From: Pseudomonas sp. VD-NE ins
GTDB taxonomy: Bacteria > Pseudomonadota > Gammaproteobacteria > Pseudomonadales > Pseudomonadaceae
Length of the DNA: 64,000 bases
Direction of reading: 5' to 3'
Assembly: GCF_031882575.1 (NCBI RefSeq)
Contig: NZ_CP134772.1
Coordinates: 1,321,001-1,385,000 of the forward strand
How positions within the stretch are numbered: the first letter of the stretch is position 1; each line of letters starts with the position of its first letter. Shown here one piece after another: positions 44,338-53,113 of the stretch. A program made the position numbers and the translations under genes. Under the pieces are notes generated by a model. The model worked only from the letters and a program-made list of their open reading frames with translations. It did no database searches and was not told the origin of the DNA.

Positions 44338-44676
44338 ATGACAAACGAGCAACAAGCATTGGCCGACATGCCGATCTGGCTGGTCATCCTCCTTGCCGTC
44401 GTCGGCGGAGTGTCCGGCGAAATGTGGCGCGCCGACAAGGAGGGCGCACGCGGCTGGCCGCTGCTGCGCCGTCTGGCCCTGCGCTCCGGCGCCTGCATGA
44501 TCTGCGGCGTGTCGGCGATCATGCTGCTGTATGCCGCTGGCATGTCGATCTGGGCCGCTGGCGCCTTCGGCTGCCTCACCGCCATGGCCGGTGCCGACGT
44601 GGCGATCGGTCTGTACGAACGCTGGGCCGCCAAGCGCATCGGCGTCTGCGAACTTCCACCCCGCGACCAGCCTTAA
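44338..44676 (+). CDS. Phage-type holin
   Basis: The 112-residue hydrophobic protein would permeabilise the inner membrane to let endolysin through and release tailocin particles. Membrane segments are visible at about 12-28 (PIWLVILLAVVGGVSG) and 50-88 (two passes), with a charged cytoplasmic tail. Position just before the tail genes matches the holin of R-pyocin clusters. No endolysin gene is found in this window. Confidence 0.83.
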   Translation: MTNEQQALADMPIWLVILLAVVGGVSGEMWRADKEGARGWPLLRRLALRSGACMICGVSAIMLLYAAGMSIWAAGAFGCLTAMAGADVAIGLYERWAAKRIGVCELPPRDQP

Positions 44677-44746
44677 CCTTGAATGTTATTCGTGCCGCCC
44701 TTTGGGCGGCAGGGCTGCGCGTGGACGATTGAAAAGGAGGTCATGT

Positions 44747-45268
44747 ATGCCCACACCGATCCAGCTGCCGTCGCAACTGTTCACCGCCATCGCGACGACG
44801 CTGCGCAACACTGCCGGGCTCAATATCAGCGTCGGCATGCACGACGATTTCACGGCACCAGGCGATCAGGCCTGGGTGTTGATCGACTTCGACCGAAATG
44901 CATCGGGAGTGCGCGCCGCTGATGGGCGCATAGCTCATGTCATGACGCTGTCGCTGCAAGTCATCCCGGCGCTTTCAGCGACCGCGTTTGCCGCGTGCGA
45001 TCTGATCGCCGTACTGAAAAACCTGATCACCGACAACCGTTGGAGCCTGCCCGGCGACCAATGCGATCTGCCGATCAACATTGATGGCTTGCCGTCGCTG
45101 CTGGTTCGTGCCGACCAGGCATACAAGACCTGGACACTGACGTTCGACCAGACCCTTTACCTCGGCCCGACCTTGCTCGACGATCCGTTGGGCATCCCGA
45201 AATTCGCCCGCACCTGGGAAGTCAGCAACATCGACGACCCCGACCAATACACCGCGCTGGAGGCCTGA
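44747..45268 (+). CDS. Tailocin collar/tail-terminator-like protein
   Basis: 173 residues from MPTPIQLPSQLFTAIATTLR, behind AAAAGGAGG. An ATG 4 bp earlier (44743) is in another frame. The alpha/beta layout, the TLTFDQTLYLGPTLLDDPLG end, and the position between holin and gpV match the P. aeruginosa R2 pyocin gene PA0615, which I recall as the collar protein capping the tube and sheath. The role is inferred from position and form. Confidence 0.65.
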   Translation: MPTPIQLPSQLFTAIATTLRNTAGLNISVGMHDDFTAPGDQAWVLIDFDRNASGVRAADGRIAHVMTLSLQVIPALSATAFAACDLIAVLKNLITDNRWSLPGDQCDLPINIDGLPSLLVRADQAYKTWTLTFDQTLYLGPTLLDDPLGIPKFARTWEVSNIDDPDQYTALEA

Positions 45269-45271
45269 CCG

Positions 45272-45880
45272 ATGTTCGACGCATTACTGCGTATGCAACT
45301 GGGGCCGATCATCGAACGCCTGGCCGAAATGGAAGCGGAAATCGACGACCTGCACCGCCGCGCCGAAAGCTTCTGCCGCATTGGCATTTGCCAGACAGTC
45401 GACGCCGCGAGCAACACCTGTCAGGTCAGTCACGGTGGTTTGCTGACGCCGGCCATCAAGTTTTTCAACCCCAGCGCCGGTGCACAAAGCGAGTCGCGGA
45501 TTCCAACGGTGGGTGAGCAATGTCTGCTGTTCAACTACGGCAGCGGCGAAAGCGGCGCGCAATCCGTGGCGCTGTTCGGTCTGAACAGTGATCGTTTTCC
45601 ACCAGCCTCTACGATCCCGACGCTGACCCGTCGCGTGTATCAGGACGGCAGCGAAAGCGGTTACGACGATGCCAGCCACACCCTGCACTGGCAAAACGGC
45701 CCGGCAGCCTTCAGTGGTTCTCGCGAATCGCTGGAGCTGAACATCGGCCCGGCCCGATTAGCGATGACACCACAAATCATCACCCTGCAACTCGGTGCCG
45801 TCGGCCTGACTATCGACGCCTCGGGCGTGCACTTCAGCGGCCCGTTGGTCGATCACCAGGGCCGCGTCATCAGCCCCTGA
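45272..45880 (+). CDS. Baseplate assembly protein V (spike)
   Basis: P2 gpV-type baseplate spike that pierces the target outer membrane. 202 residues; the N-terminal region MFDALLRMQLGPIIERLAEM precedes an OB-fold (GICQTVDAASNTCQVSHGGL) with IPTVGEQCLLFNYGSGE. The C-terminal beta-helix has regular short strands (LELNIGPARLAMTPQIITLQ) and ends HFSGPLVDHQGRVISP. Start 3 bp after the collar gene. Confidence 0.87.
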   Translation: MFDALLRMQLGPIIERLAEMEAEIDDLHRRAESFCRIGICQTVDAASNTCQVSHGGLLTPAIKFFNPSAGAQSESRIPTVGEQCLLFNYGSGESGAQSVALFGLNSDRFPPASTIPTLTRRVYQDGSESGYDDASHTLHWQNGPAAFSGSRESLELNIGPARLAMTPQIITLQLGAVGLTIDASGVHFSGPLVDHQGRVISP

Positions 45881-45894
45881 TTCAAGAGCCTCCC

Positions 45895-46227
45895 ATGATC
45901 GGAATCGATAGAGACAGCGGGGCCACGGTCGACGACTGGCTGCAGTTTGTGCAGCGCGCGACCCGGGCCCTGACCACGCCGCTGGGCACCCGGCAAAAAC
46001 GGCCTTTGTACGGATCGCTGATCCCCACGCTGCTGGGGCAGAACCTCGGTGACGACGTTCTGCTTCTCGCCCAGAGCCACGCCGCGCAGGCGTTCTACAA
46101 CAAGCAAAACGGCATTGACGATTTTCAGCCGCAAGTGATCGTCGCCAGCCGTCAGGGCGCCGGTCTGCTGCTGCGCTTCGCCGGCACCTGGAAAAACCGT
46201 CAACAAACCTTCGAGGTCGTGACATGA
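45895..46227 (+). CDS. Baseplate protein W (gp25-like sheath initiator)
   Basis: 110 residues with the gp25-like lysozyme-fold family pattern: MIGIDRDSGATVDDWLQFVQ at the start, a TPLGTRQKRPLYGS segment typical of gpW, and a short C-terminal beta strand. In the baseplate it nucleates the contractile sheath. Its stop overlaps gpJ (ATGA). Confidence 0.9.
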   Translation: MIGIDRDSGATVDDWLQFVQRATRALTTPLGTRQKRPLYGSLIPTLLGQNLGDDVLLLAQSHAAQAFYNKQNGIDDFQPQVIVASRQGAGLLLRFAGTWKNRQQTFEVVT

Positions 46228-47219
46228 GCATGTTGATCCCCGGCCAGAACCAATTGGCCGAACCCGCGCTGATCACCGTTGAAGCCTTCGAAGAGCTGCT
46301 CGCCGAATTCAAGACCTTTGTCATCGAATACGTCGGCGCGCGCTCGCCGGACAGTGCCGCAAAACTCAAGATCAGCCTGGACAACGAAAGCGAGCTGCTG
46401 ACGCTGGCGCTTGAGGCTTTCTGCGTGCGGTTGCAAACCCACGAGCGCAAATACAACGCTCGCATCAAACAGATGCTGGCGTGGTGGGCGACGGGCAGCA
46501 ACCTCGATGCGCGGCTGGCTGACATGGGCCTGGAGCGGCAGTTGCTCGATCCCGGCGATCCGGCGGCATTCCCGCCGGTTCCGGCGATTTATGAAAGCGA
46601 CGACGACGCTCGCTTGCGTTATTACCTGGCGCCACACGCCCCGGCAGCGGGCTCGCGGATGCAGTATCGCCGCGAAGTTTTCACCCTCGGCGAGCGTCCC
46701 ACGGTGCAAGTCGAATCCACCGAGGCAGGTGTGGTGAATGTCACCTACACCTTCAACCCGGACGGTCTCGCCGCGCAGGTCAAGGATGGCAATGCTCGGC
46801 GTACCGCGCCGGGCGAAGTGCAGGTCACTGTGCTGTCCCGCGACGGCGATGGCACGCCTTCCCAGGCATTGCTTGAAGGCGTTCGTCAGCACTTCGCACG
46901 GCCTGATGTACGACCGGAAACCGACCTGGTTACCGTCAAGGCTGCCGACATTCAGCGCTACAAGATTCGCGTTGTCGCGAAGATCAATTCCGGCCCCGAT
47001 TCGGGCCTGACCAAAGTCGCCGCGCAACAACAATTGCAGGCCTACGCCGACAGTTGCCATCGCCTCGAAGGCCGGGTCGATCCGAGCTGGATCGACTACA
47101 CGCTGCACAGCGCCGGTGCCGTGCAACTGCAGATTCTTGAACCGCTGGCGCCGATCGTGACCACGGCGTTTCAAGCGCCGTACTGCACGGCAGTCGAAGT
47201 CGAGGTGCTGACGCTATGA
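46224..47219 (+). CDS. Baseplate protein J
   Basis: Wedge protein of the P2 gpJ / T4 gp6 family. The 331 residues show YYLAPHAPAAGSRMQYRREV, the baseplate-J core VNVTYTFNPDGLAA ... GEVQVTVLSRDGDGTPSQAL, and the C-terminal DPSWIDYTLHSAGAVQLQIL. It overlaps gpW and gpI by 4 bp each. Confidence 0.92.
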   Translation: MSMLIPGQNQLAEPALITVEAFEELLAEFKTFVIEYVGARSPDSAAKLKISLDNESELLTLALEAFCVRLQTHERKYNARIKQMLAWWATGSNLDARLADMGLERQLLDPGDPAAFPPVPAIYESDDDARLRYYLAPHAPAAGSRMQYRREVFTLGERPTVQVESTEAGVVNVTYTFNPDGLAAQVKDGNARRTAPGEVQVTVLSRDGDGTPSQALLEGVRQHFARPDVRPETDLVTVKAADIQRYKIRVVAKINSGPDSGLTKVAAQQQLQAYADSCHRLEGRVDPSWIDYTLHSAGAVQLQILEPLAPIVTTAFQAPYCTAVEVEVLTL

Positions 47220-47851
47220 GTGAACCAACTCAGCGCCGAACGCTGCTGCCGGCCAACAGTTCGGCACTGGAACGAGGTCTGGATCTGGGCTTTGGCACCT
47301 TGCTTGATCGCATCGCACCGCCGTTTCCGGAACTGATGAACCCCGCAGAAACCCCGGTCGCCTTTCTGCCTTATCTGGCAGCGGATCGTGGTGTCGCCGA
47401 ATGGAGCACCACCGCACCGGAGGCGGAAAAACGCCTGACCGTCGAATTGGCCTGGCCCACCGCGCGCCAGGCCGGCACTCGCAAGGCGTTGGAAAACGCC
47501 GCCAAGGGTTTGCAGTTAAGACCCGAGGTCCGCGCCTGGTACGAGCAGACGCCGCCCGGTGCGCCTTACAGCTTTTCCGTACGAGCCTTCAGCGACCAAC
47601 CCTACAGCGAAGAAATCGACGCCCGTCTCGACCGACGTCTGGCTGATGCCAAGAGCGAGCGCGATGTGCTGACGGTCTCGGTCGGCTTGAGCGCTTTCGG
47701 CAATCACGTCATCGGCGCCGCGACGTTCTGCGGCGAACTGACCACGATTTATCCAGTGTTCATCGAAGGGCTCGAAACCTCGGGAGAGGCATTCATGGCT
47801 GCCGGCATGTACACCGTCGAAACATCCACTATTTATCCTCAGGGGGCCTGA
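47216..47851 (+). CDS. Tail/baseplate protein I
   Basis: P2 gpI family wedge protein that links baseplate and fibre. 211 residues, with RRTLLPANSSALERGLDLGF at the N terminus, LPYLAADRGVAEW and the AWPTARQAGTRKALENAAKG helix. The fibre ATG follows immediately after its stop. Confidence 0.9.
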   Translation: MSEPTQRRTLLPANSSALERGLDLGFGTLLDRIAPPFPELMNPAETPVAFLPYLAADRGVAEWSTTAPEAEKRLTVELAWPTARQAGTRKALENAAKGLQLRPEVRAWYEQTPPGAPYSFSVRAFSDQPYSEEIDARLDRRLADAKSERDVLTVSVGLSAFGNHVIGAATFCGELTTIYPVFIEGLETSGEAFMAAGMYTVETSTIYPQGA

Positions 47852-50617
47852 ATGGCTGACTATTACACCCTGCTCACCAACGCAGGGATTGCCTACGAAA
47901 CGGCGTGCAAGGCCGCGGGCACACCGATCAAGTTGACGCAGATTTCTGTCGGTGATGGCGGCGGCTCGGTCTACAACCCGGCCGCGACCGCCACCGCGCT
48001 GAAACGCGAAGTCTGGCGCGGGCCGCTCAATGCGCTATTCCAGGACGAGAAGAATCCGAGCTGGCTGCTCGCCGAAGTGACCATTCCGCCTGATGTTGGC
48101 GGTTGGTATGTGCGTGAAGCCGGGCTGTGGACTGATACCGGGATTCTTTACGCCATCGTCAAATATCCGGAGTCGTTCAAACCGGTGCTGGCGACGTCGG
48201 GCTCGGGTAAAGAGTTCTACATTCGCTCGATTTTCGAGACGAGTAATGCGTCGCTGGTGACGTTGTTGATTGATGACACGGTGGTTAAAGCTACGCGTGC
48301 CTGGGTCATGAGTTACCTCGCCGAAGAACTCGGCAAACTGGATGGCAAGCAGTCGGTGCGTGTCGCGGCATCCGCCAACATCGTGCTGAACGGTGCGCAG
48401 CAAATTGACGGTGTTGCAGTGATTGCTGGCGACCGCGTGCTTGTTGCGAATCAGGCGCTGGCCAAGGACAACGGTTTGTGGATCGTCGCCAATGGCGATT
48501 GGGTGCGGGCGACCGATGCCAACAGCAGCGCCAAGGTCACGCCGGGCCTGACGGTCATGGTGGAGGAGGGCACGGCGAACGGTGATTCGCTGTGGCACCT
48601 GACCACCAATGCGCCGATCACTCTCGGCACGACCGCGCTGACGTTCAAGATGCTCGCCGGTCGCACCGGGATTGCGGCTGGGACTTACAAGAGTCTGACG
48701 GTGGATGAATATGGCCGCGCGACTGCCGGTGCGAACCCTGAAACGTTGGCTGGGTTTGGTATCAAGGATTCGTACACCAAGGCTGAAGTTGAAGCGTTGA
48801 TTGCCAAGGCGTCGGCGCTGCCGGTGGGATCGATCGTCGCGTTTCCGGTTGATGCACCACCGCCGGGGTTTCTGGAGCTGGATAACAGCGTCAAGAGCAG
48901 CGCGACTTACCCGGACCTGAGCGCTTATCTGGGCGGCAAGTTCAACAAGGGTGATGAAGGTACCGGGAATTTCCGTTTGCCTGAAACGCGTGGGGAGTTT
49001 TTGCGCGGTTGGGATCATGGACGAGGGGTGGATGCTGGCCGTGGTCTCGGTAGCTGGCAGGCCGACGACAACAAGTCGCATGCTCATACCGTCACCCGCA
49101 TGCAGGCGTTCGCCAATGCGACTGGCAGTAATCCGAGTGCCGTAGTGGTAGACAACGGCAATACGGCCGTAATAACCAATTTCGCGGCTGGCTTCAACAG
49201 TTCTGGTGGAGCGGAGGCACGTCCCCGCAACATCGCCGTCATGTGGTGCATCAAAGCCTGGAACGCCCCGGTCAATCAGGGAACCATCGATGTCGCCGCG
49301 CTGGCCAAGGAAGTCGAACGGCTCAAATCCGCCGTTCCGATTGGCGCTGTTCTGGCATTCCCGACGGGTATTGTCGCACCCGGTTATCTGGAGCTGGACG
49401 GCAGTGTGCAGAGCATTGCGACTTATCCGGATCTGGCCGCCTATCTCGGTACCACGTACAACAAAGGCAATGAGGGCGCAGGTAACTTCCGATTGCCGGA
49501 CTCCCGTGGCGAGTTTCTTCGTGGCTGGGATCATGGGCGAGGCGTGGATGCTGGAAGGGGAGTTGGTACAACTCAAGCCGAAGCATTTGCTGCACACAAC
49601 CATCGTTATTTTGATGGCACTGCTGCGACCTTCGATCCTGCAGGTAATTGGCAGGACGGGAAGATCAATGGTGCGGCAGCGAGTATCTCAACGGGTGCAT
49701 TTCTTTCCCCGATAGAAAACGGTAGCACCATGCAGATGGTGAATGCCGCGAACACCGTCAACGCTGGTGGTGCTGAAACCCGCCCTCGTAACCTCGCTGT
49801 CATGTGGTGCATCAAAGCCTGGAACGCACCGGTCAATCAGGGGGGCATCGACATCGCTGTGCTCTCTGAACAACTGCAACAGCTTTCGTTGAATGGGCCC
49901 ATTGCTGGGGACATTCGAAACGCTCGGGTCTCGATTCCGGTCGCTGCTTCGACCGCGACGTTTACAGCTTCCGAGATGGTGCTGGGAGATGTGAACGGGA
50001 AAAGGGTCGTAATCTCCAACTTCAACCAGAGCATCAACCTGTCGGCTTCGGTCAAGGGCCTGGGGACGATGGATGTGGGCGCGGCACCGGTCAATGGGTT
50101 TGTCGCGATGTACGCGCTTTACAATCCTGCCTCCAGATCCACCGGCATTATCGCCGTCAACACCACTGCAGCAATCGCTCCGAAGCTGTTGGCGGGCGTC
50201 GCTCCTGATGGATATACGTTTTCCGCGCTCCTCAGCATTTTGCCGACGAATGCCAGTGCTCAATTTGCTGTCGCTGAACAAGTTGAACGTCAGGTGTTCT
50301 ATGGCACGCAAGTGTTGTCGACAACTGTCCCGGTTCTGACGCTTACAGGGTTATCGATCTCTGCAGCTGTGCCATTGAATGCCAAGTCGGTTTCCGGAAA
50401 CTTTCAAGGCACGGTGTCGGCCAATGGATACAGCATGGCGCTTGCCGGGTCAGCTGCCGCCATAGGTCTTCAGACCTTTATCGTGAATTTTTCAGGGGCA
50501 GGCGGTGGTTCGTTTCTGGATGTTCCCTTGTTGTCGCCGCAAACGCTGTTTTATCGCCTGAGCAGCGCTGGAACCTTTAGTGCTTTTTCGATCACGACTA
50601 ATAGTTACAGATTTTGA
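47852..50617 (+). CDS. Tailocin tail fibre with duplicated collar domain
   Basis: Receptor-binding fibre that sets killing spectrum. The 921 residues begin with a DUF3751-type baseplate-attachment domain (MADYYTLLTNAGIAYETACK, about 1-150). A shaft follows. Two tail-collar modules (about 322-477 and 493-665) share ATYPDL.AYLG, NFRLP, RGEFLRGWDHGRGVDAGRG and RPRN.AVMWCIKAWNAPVNQG. The last 255 residues form a serine/glycine-rich distal domain. DNA from about 49.9 kb on looks less GC-rich than the rest, consistent with exchange of the tip. Two chaperone genes follow. Confidence 0.92.
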   Translation: MADYYTLLTNAGIAYETACKAAGTPIKLTQISVGDGGGSVYNPAATATALKREVWRGPLNALFQDEKNPSWLLAEVTIPPDVGGWYVREAGLWTDTGILYAIVKYPESFKPVLATSGSGKEFYIRSIFETSNASLVTLLIDDTVVKATRAWVMSYLAEELGKLDGKQSVRVAASANIVLNGAQQIDGVAVIAGDRVLVANQALAKDNGLWIVANGDWVRATDANSSAKVTPGLTVMVEEGTANGDSLWHLTTNAPITLGTTALTFKMLAGRTGIAAGTYKSLTVDEYGRATAGANPETLAGFGIKDSYTKAEVEALIAKASALPVGSIVAFPVDAPPPGFLELDNSVKSSATYPDLSAYLGGKFNKGDEGTGNFRLPETRGEFLRGWDHGRGVDAGRGLGSWQADDNKSHAHTVTRMQAFANATGSNPSAVVVDNGNTAVITNFAAGFNSSGGAEARPRNIAVMWCIKAWNAPVNQGTIDVAALAKEVERLKSAVPIGAVLAFPTGIVAPGYLELDGSVQSIATYPDLAAYLGTTYNKGNEGAGNFRLPDSRGEFLRGWDHGRGVDAGRGVGTTQAEAFAAHNHRYFDGTAATFDPAGNWQDGKINGAAASISTGAFLSPIENGSTMQMVNAANTVNAGGAETRPRNLAVMWCIKAWNAPVNQGGIDIAVLSEQLQQLSLNGPIAGDIRNARVSIPVAASTATFTASEMVLGDVNGKRVVISNFNQSINLSASVKGLGTMDVGAAPVNGFVAMYALYNPASRSTGIIAVNTTAAIAPKLLAGVAPDGYTFSALLSILPTNASAQFAVAEQVERQVFYGTQVLSTTVPVLTLTGLSISAAVPLNAKSVSGNFQGTVSANGYSMALAGSAAAIGLQTFIVNFSGAGGGSFLDVPLLSPQTLFYRLSSAGTFSAFSITTNSYRF

Positions 50618-50629
50618 AGGGTGAACCGA

Positions 50630-51151
50630 GTGGAAGATAAATCACGCATAAACGTCATGTTCTCGGATGAGGCGCAAACGAAGATCGTTGCGGTGTTCTC
50701 CTGCCCTCAAGAGGAAGGAAATTACGCCAATCTGGGTGTGGTCGAACCGCAGGATCAACGCTATCTGACTTACACGTCGGAGTCTTCGGCTGATCCGCAA
50801 CTGAGTCCTTCGCAGATCATTGCAGCCGAGAGATATCGTCGAGAAGGTATCGGTATCGTTGTGGGATCAATGGCTATCGAAACATCTCGCGACAGCCAGG
50901 CGCTGATCGCCAGCACAGGTCTGTCTGCCATTCTCGACCCCGAGTATCGCTGCAACTTCAAAACCCTCAATGGTTTTGTCGAGATCGGCGCCGAGCAGAT
51001 TCTCGCCATTGCCAAGGCTGTGCGCAGCCATGTCCAGGCCTGCTTTGATCGCGAACTGGATTTGCTCCGGGCCCTCGAGGCGCGAACTTATAAAGATGAA
51101 ATGCTCGCTGAAGGTTGGCCGCTCTCGCCACCGATCACAGCGCATCAGTAA
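50630..51151 (+). CDS. Fibre-assembly chaperone-like protein with DUF4376 domain
   Basis: 173 residues from a GTG at 50630 (VEDKSRINVMFSDEAQTKIV), with GAAGG ending 9 bp upstream. An in-frame GTG at 50621 abuts the ribosome-binding site and is less likely. The C-terminal part (GSMAIETSRDSQALIASTGL ... FVEIGAEQILAIAKAVRSHV) has the DUF4376 pattern that is common in proteins next to phage fibres. It probably helps mature the fibre directly upstream. Confidence 0.78.
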   Translation: MEDKSRINVMFSDEAQTKIVAVFSCPQEEGNYANLGVVEPQDQRYLTYTSESSADPQLSPSQIIAAERYRREGIGIVVGSMAIETSRDSQALIASTGLSAILDPEYRCNFKTLNGFVEIGAEQILAIAKAVRSHVQACFDRELDLLRALEARTYKDEMLAEGWPLSPPITAHQ

Positions 51152-51175
51152 ACGCCCCATTCTCTGGGGCGTTTT
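51149..51175 (+). terminator. Terminator after the fibre chaperone
   Basis: AAACGCCCCA-ttctc-TGGGGCGTTTT overlaps the stop codon of the preceding gene. Confidence 0.9.
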
Positions 51176-51236
51176 CATATCTGGCCACTCACGAGGGTGG
51201 TTTTAAAGTCGTCGTTAATCAAACAAGGAAGAACCT

Positions 51237-51659
51237 ATGTTTTACGCACCCTCCACGGGCGGTTTTTACGATCCCGCCTTTCATACCGAAATTCCAAGCG
51301 ATGCAGTTGAAATTTCTCAGGAGTACTGGCTCGAGTTATTGAACGGGCTGTCTACCGGCAAGATGATTGTCATGAATGAAAATAACTATCCGGTGCTCGT
51401 TGATCGGCCGGGGCCAACGCCTGCGGAACTTGAGAGCATTGAACGCTACTGGCGCAAACAGCAGATCGCGCTCACTGATCCCGTGGTCAACCGTCACCGT
51501 GACGAGGTGGACCGTTGGCCAACCCAGCTGACCCCGGCGCAATACATCGAGTTGCAAACGTACCGCCATGTGCTTCGTCTGTGGCCGGAGGGCGGTGAGT
51601 TGCCCTTGAGCGAACACCGCCCGGCAGCGCCGGAATGGCTCGCTAGCCTGCCTGAATAA
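51237..51659 (+). CDS. Tail fibre assembly protein
   Basis: 140 residues starting MFYAPSTGGFYDPAFHTEIP, the N-terminal pattern (ss.tGGFYd...ip.DAVEI) of phage tail-fibre assembly chaperones. Conserved prolines and the LTDPVVNRHRDEVDRWP region support the family. It lies between two intrinsic terminators, AAGGAAGAA precedes the ATG, and its sequence is unrelated to copies 1 and 2 upstream. Confidence 0.82.
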   Translation: MFYAPSTGGFYDPAFHTEIPSDAVEISQEYWLELLNGLSTGKMIVMNENNYPVLVDRPGPTPAELESIERYWRKQQIALTDPVVNRHRDEVDRWPTQLTPAQYIELQTYRHVLRLWPEGGELPLSEHRPAAPEWLASLPE

Positions 51660-51687
51660 AAACGCCCCGCACTGACGGGGCGTTTTC
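51657..51687 (+). terminator. Terminator after the second fibre chaperone
   Basis: AAAAACGCCCCGC-actg-acGGGGCGTTTTCTT, directly at the stop codon. Confidence 0.92.
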
Positions 51688-51708
51688 TTATCCGCTGATC
51701 AGCAACTG

Positions 51709-51740
51709 ATAGCCCCTTGTTGAAACCAAGGGGCTTTTTC
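51709..51740 (+). terminator. Third terminator, before the sheath genes
   Basis: TAGCCCCTTG-ttgaaac-CAAGGGGCTTTTTC. With the previous element it forms a tandem pair only about 20 bp apart, just upstream of the small gene preceding the sheath. Confidence 0.9.
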
Positions 51741-51758
51741 GTCTTTGGAGAAACCCGA

Positions 51759-51944
51759 ATGGCAACCCGCCAAACCTACACCGTACTCGTTCCATTCCCC
51801 ACCGGCGGTGGGCACTGGTCGAGCATCGGTCAAGACCTTGATCTGCTCGACGTCGAGGCCAGTGCCTTGCACTTCGCCGGTCGACTGGAACTGAAAACCC
51901 CCTCCACCCAGGCCAAAAAGGCCGCTGCCAAGAAGGCTGACTGA
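51759..51944 (+). CDS. Small conserved protein preceding the sheath
   Basis: 61 residues (MATRQTYTVLVPFPTGGGHW ... KKAAAKKAD) behind TTTGGAG, ending in a lysine/alanine-rich tail. It occupies the slot that a DUF2635-type protein occupies before the second sheath at 59.4 kb, and it is similar in size and basic C terminus but not in sequence. Function unknown; proximity suggests a role in sheath or tail assembly. Confidence 0.75.
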   Translation: MATRQTYTVLVPFPTGGGHWSSIGQDLDLLDVEASALHFAGRLELKTPSTQAKKAAAKKAD

Positions 51945-51946
51945 AT

Positions 51947-53113
51947 ATGGCTGAGGTTCTGAACTTCGAGCACAACGGCATTACCGTCAATGCCACCGAA
52001 TCCCCCGAGGCCATGGGTGGCCTGGGTGACAACGTCATCGGTCTGGTCGGCACTGCGCCGAAAGCCGATCCGCTGATTCCGCGAAACGCGCCGTTCCGCA
52101 TCAACAGCTTCACCACCCACGCGCTGCTCGATCCGACCGGTTCGGAAGAGGGCACCCTGTATCACGCGGTTTACCAGATCCTCAAAGTGGTCAAGGTGCC
52201 GGTCTACGTGGTCATCGTCGAAGCGGGCGCGACCCCGGCCGACACCGTCAACAACGTGATCGGCGGTGTTGATCCGCTGACCGGCCGCAAGCTCGGTCTG
52301 GCTGCACTGGGCAGTGTCCCGGAAGACCTGACCATCATCGGTGCGCCGGGCTTCACCGGCACCAAAGCGGTGGCCAGCGAGTTCGCTTCGTTCGGCAAGC
52401 GCATCAAGGCCCGTGTGGTGCTGGACGGCAAGGACGCCTCGGTCGCCGATCAAGTGCTGTACAGCCAGGAATTGGGCGGCGCCGACCTCGGTTTCGACCG
52501 TTGCCTGGTGGTGCACAACATGCCGGCCGTGTACTCGAAAGCGGCGAAGAAAAATGTGTTCCTGTCGCCTTCCAGCCTGGCGATTGCCGCACTGGCCAAG
52601 GTCAAGCAGTGGGAGAGCCCGGGCAACCAGGTGACCTACGCCGAAGACGTTTCGCGAGTGGTCGAATACAACATCCTCGACACCTCCACCGAAGGCGATC
52701 TGCTCAACCGCTACGGCGTCAGCTACTACGCCCGCACCGTACTCGGCGGTTTCTCGCTGCTGGGTAACCGCTCGATCACTGGCAAGTTCATCAGCTACGT
52801 CGGCCTCGAAGATGCGATCAGCCGCAAGCTGGTCAAGGCCGGCCAGAAAGCCATGGCCAAGAACCTCACCAAATCCTTCATGGACCAAGAGGTCAAGCGC
52901 ATCAACGATTGGCTGCAAACCCTGGTCGCTGACGAAACCATTCCTGGCGGCAGCGTGTATCTGCACCCAGAACTGAACAGCGTCGAGAAGTACAAGAACG
53001 GCACCTGGTACGTGGTTATCGACTACGGCCGCTACGCGCCGAACGAACACATGGTTTATCAACTCAACGCCCGCGATGAAATCATCGAGCAGTTCCTGGA
53101 GGACGTTCTCTAA
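51947..53113 (+). CDS. Tail sheath protein, P2 FI type
   Basis: Contractile sheath subunit. The 388 residues MAEVLNFEHNGITVNATESP ... carry the sheath core IIGAPGFTGTKAVASEFASF, RVVLDGKDASVADQVLYSQE, SPSSLAIAALAKVKQWESPG and the C-terminal domain with NGTWYVVIDYGRYAPNEHMV. The ATG follows the preceding stop by 2 bp, and its own stop overlaps the tube gene by one base. Confidence 0.93.
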   Translation: MAEVLNFEHNGITVNATESPEAMGGLGDNVIGLVGTAPKADPLIPRNAPFRINSFTTHALLDPTGSEEGTLYHAVYQILKVVKVPVYVVIVEAGATPADTVNNVIGGVDPLTGRKLGLAALGSVPEDLTIIGAPGFTGTKAVASEFASFGKRIKARVVLDGKDASVADQVLYSQELGGADLGFDRCLVVHNMPAVYSKAAKKNVFLSPSSLAIAALAKVKQWESPGNQVTYAEDVSRVVEYNILDTSTEGDLLNRYGVSYYARTVLGGFSLLGNRSITGKFISYVGLEDAISRKLVKAGQKAMAKNLTKSFMDQEVKRINDWLQTLVADETIPGGSVYLHPELNSVEKYKNGTWYVVIDYGRYAPNEHMVYQLNARDEIIEQFLEDVL

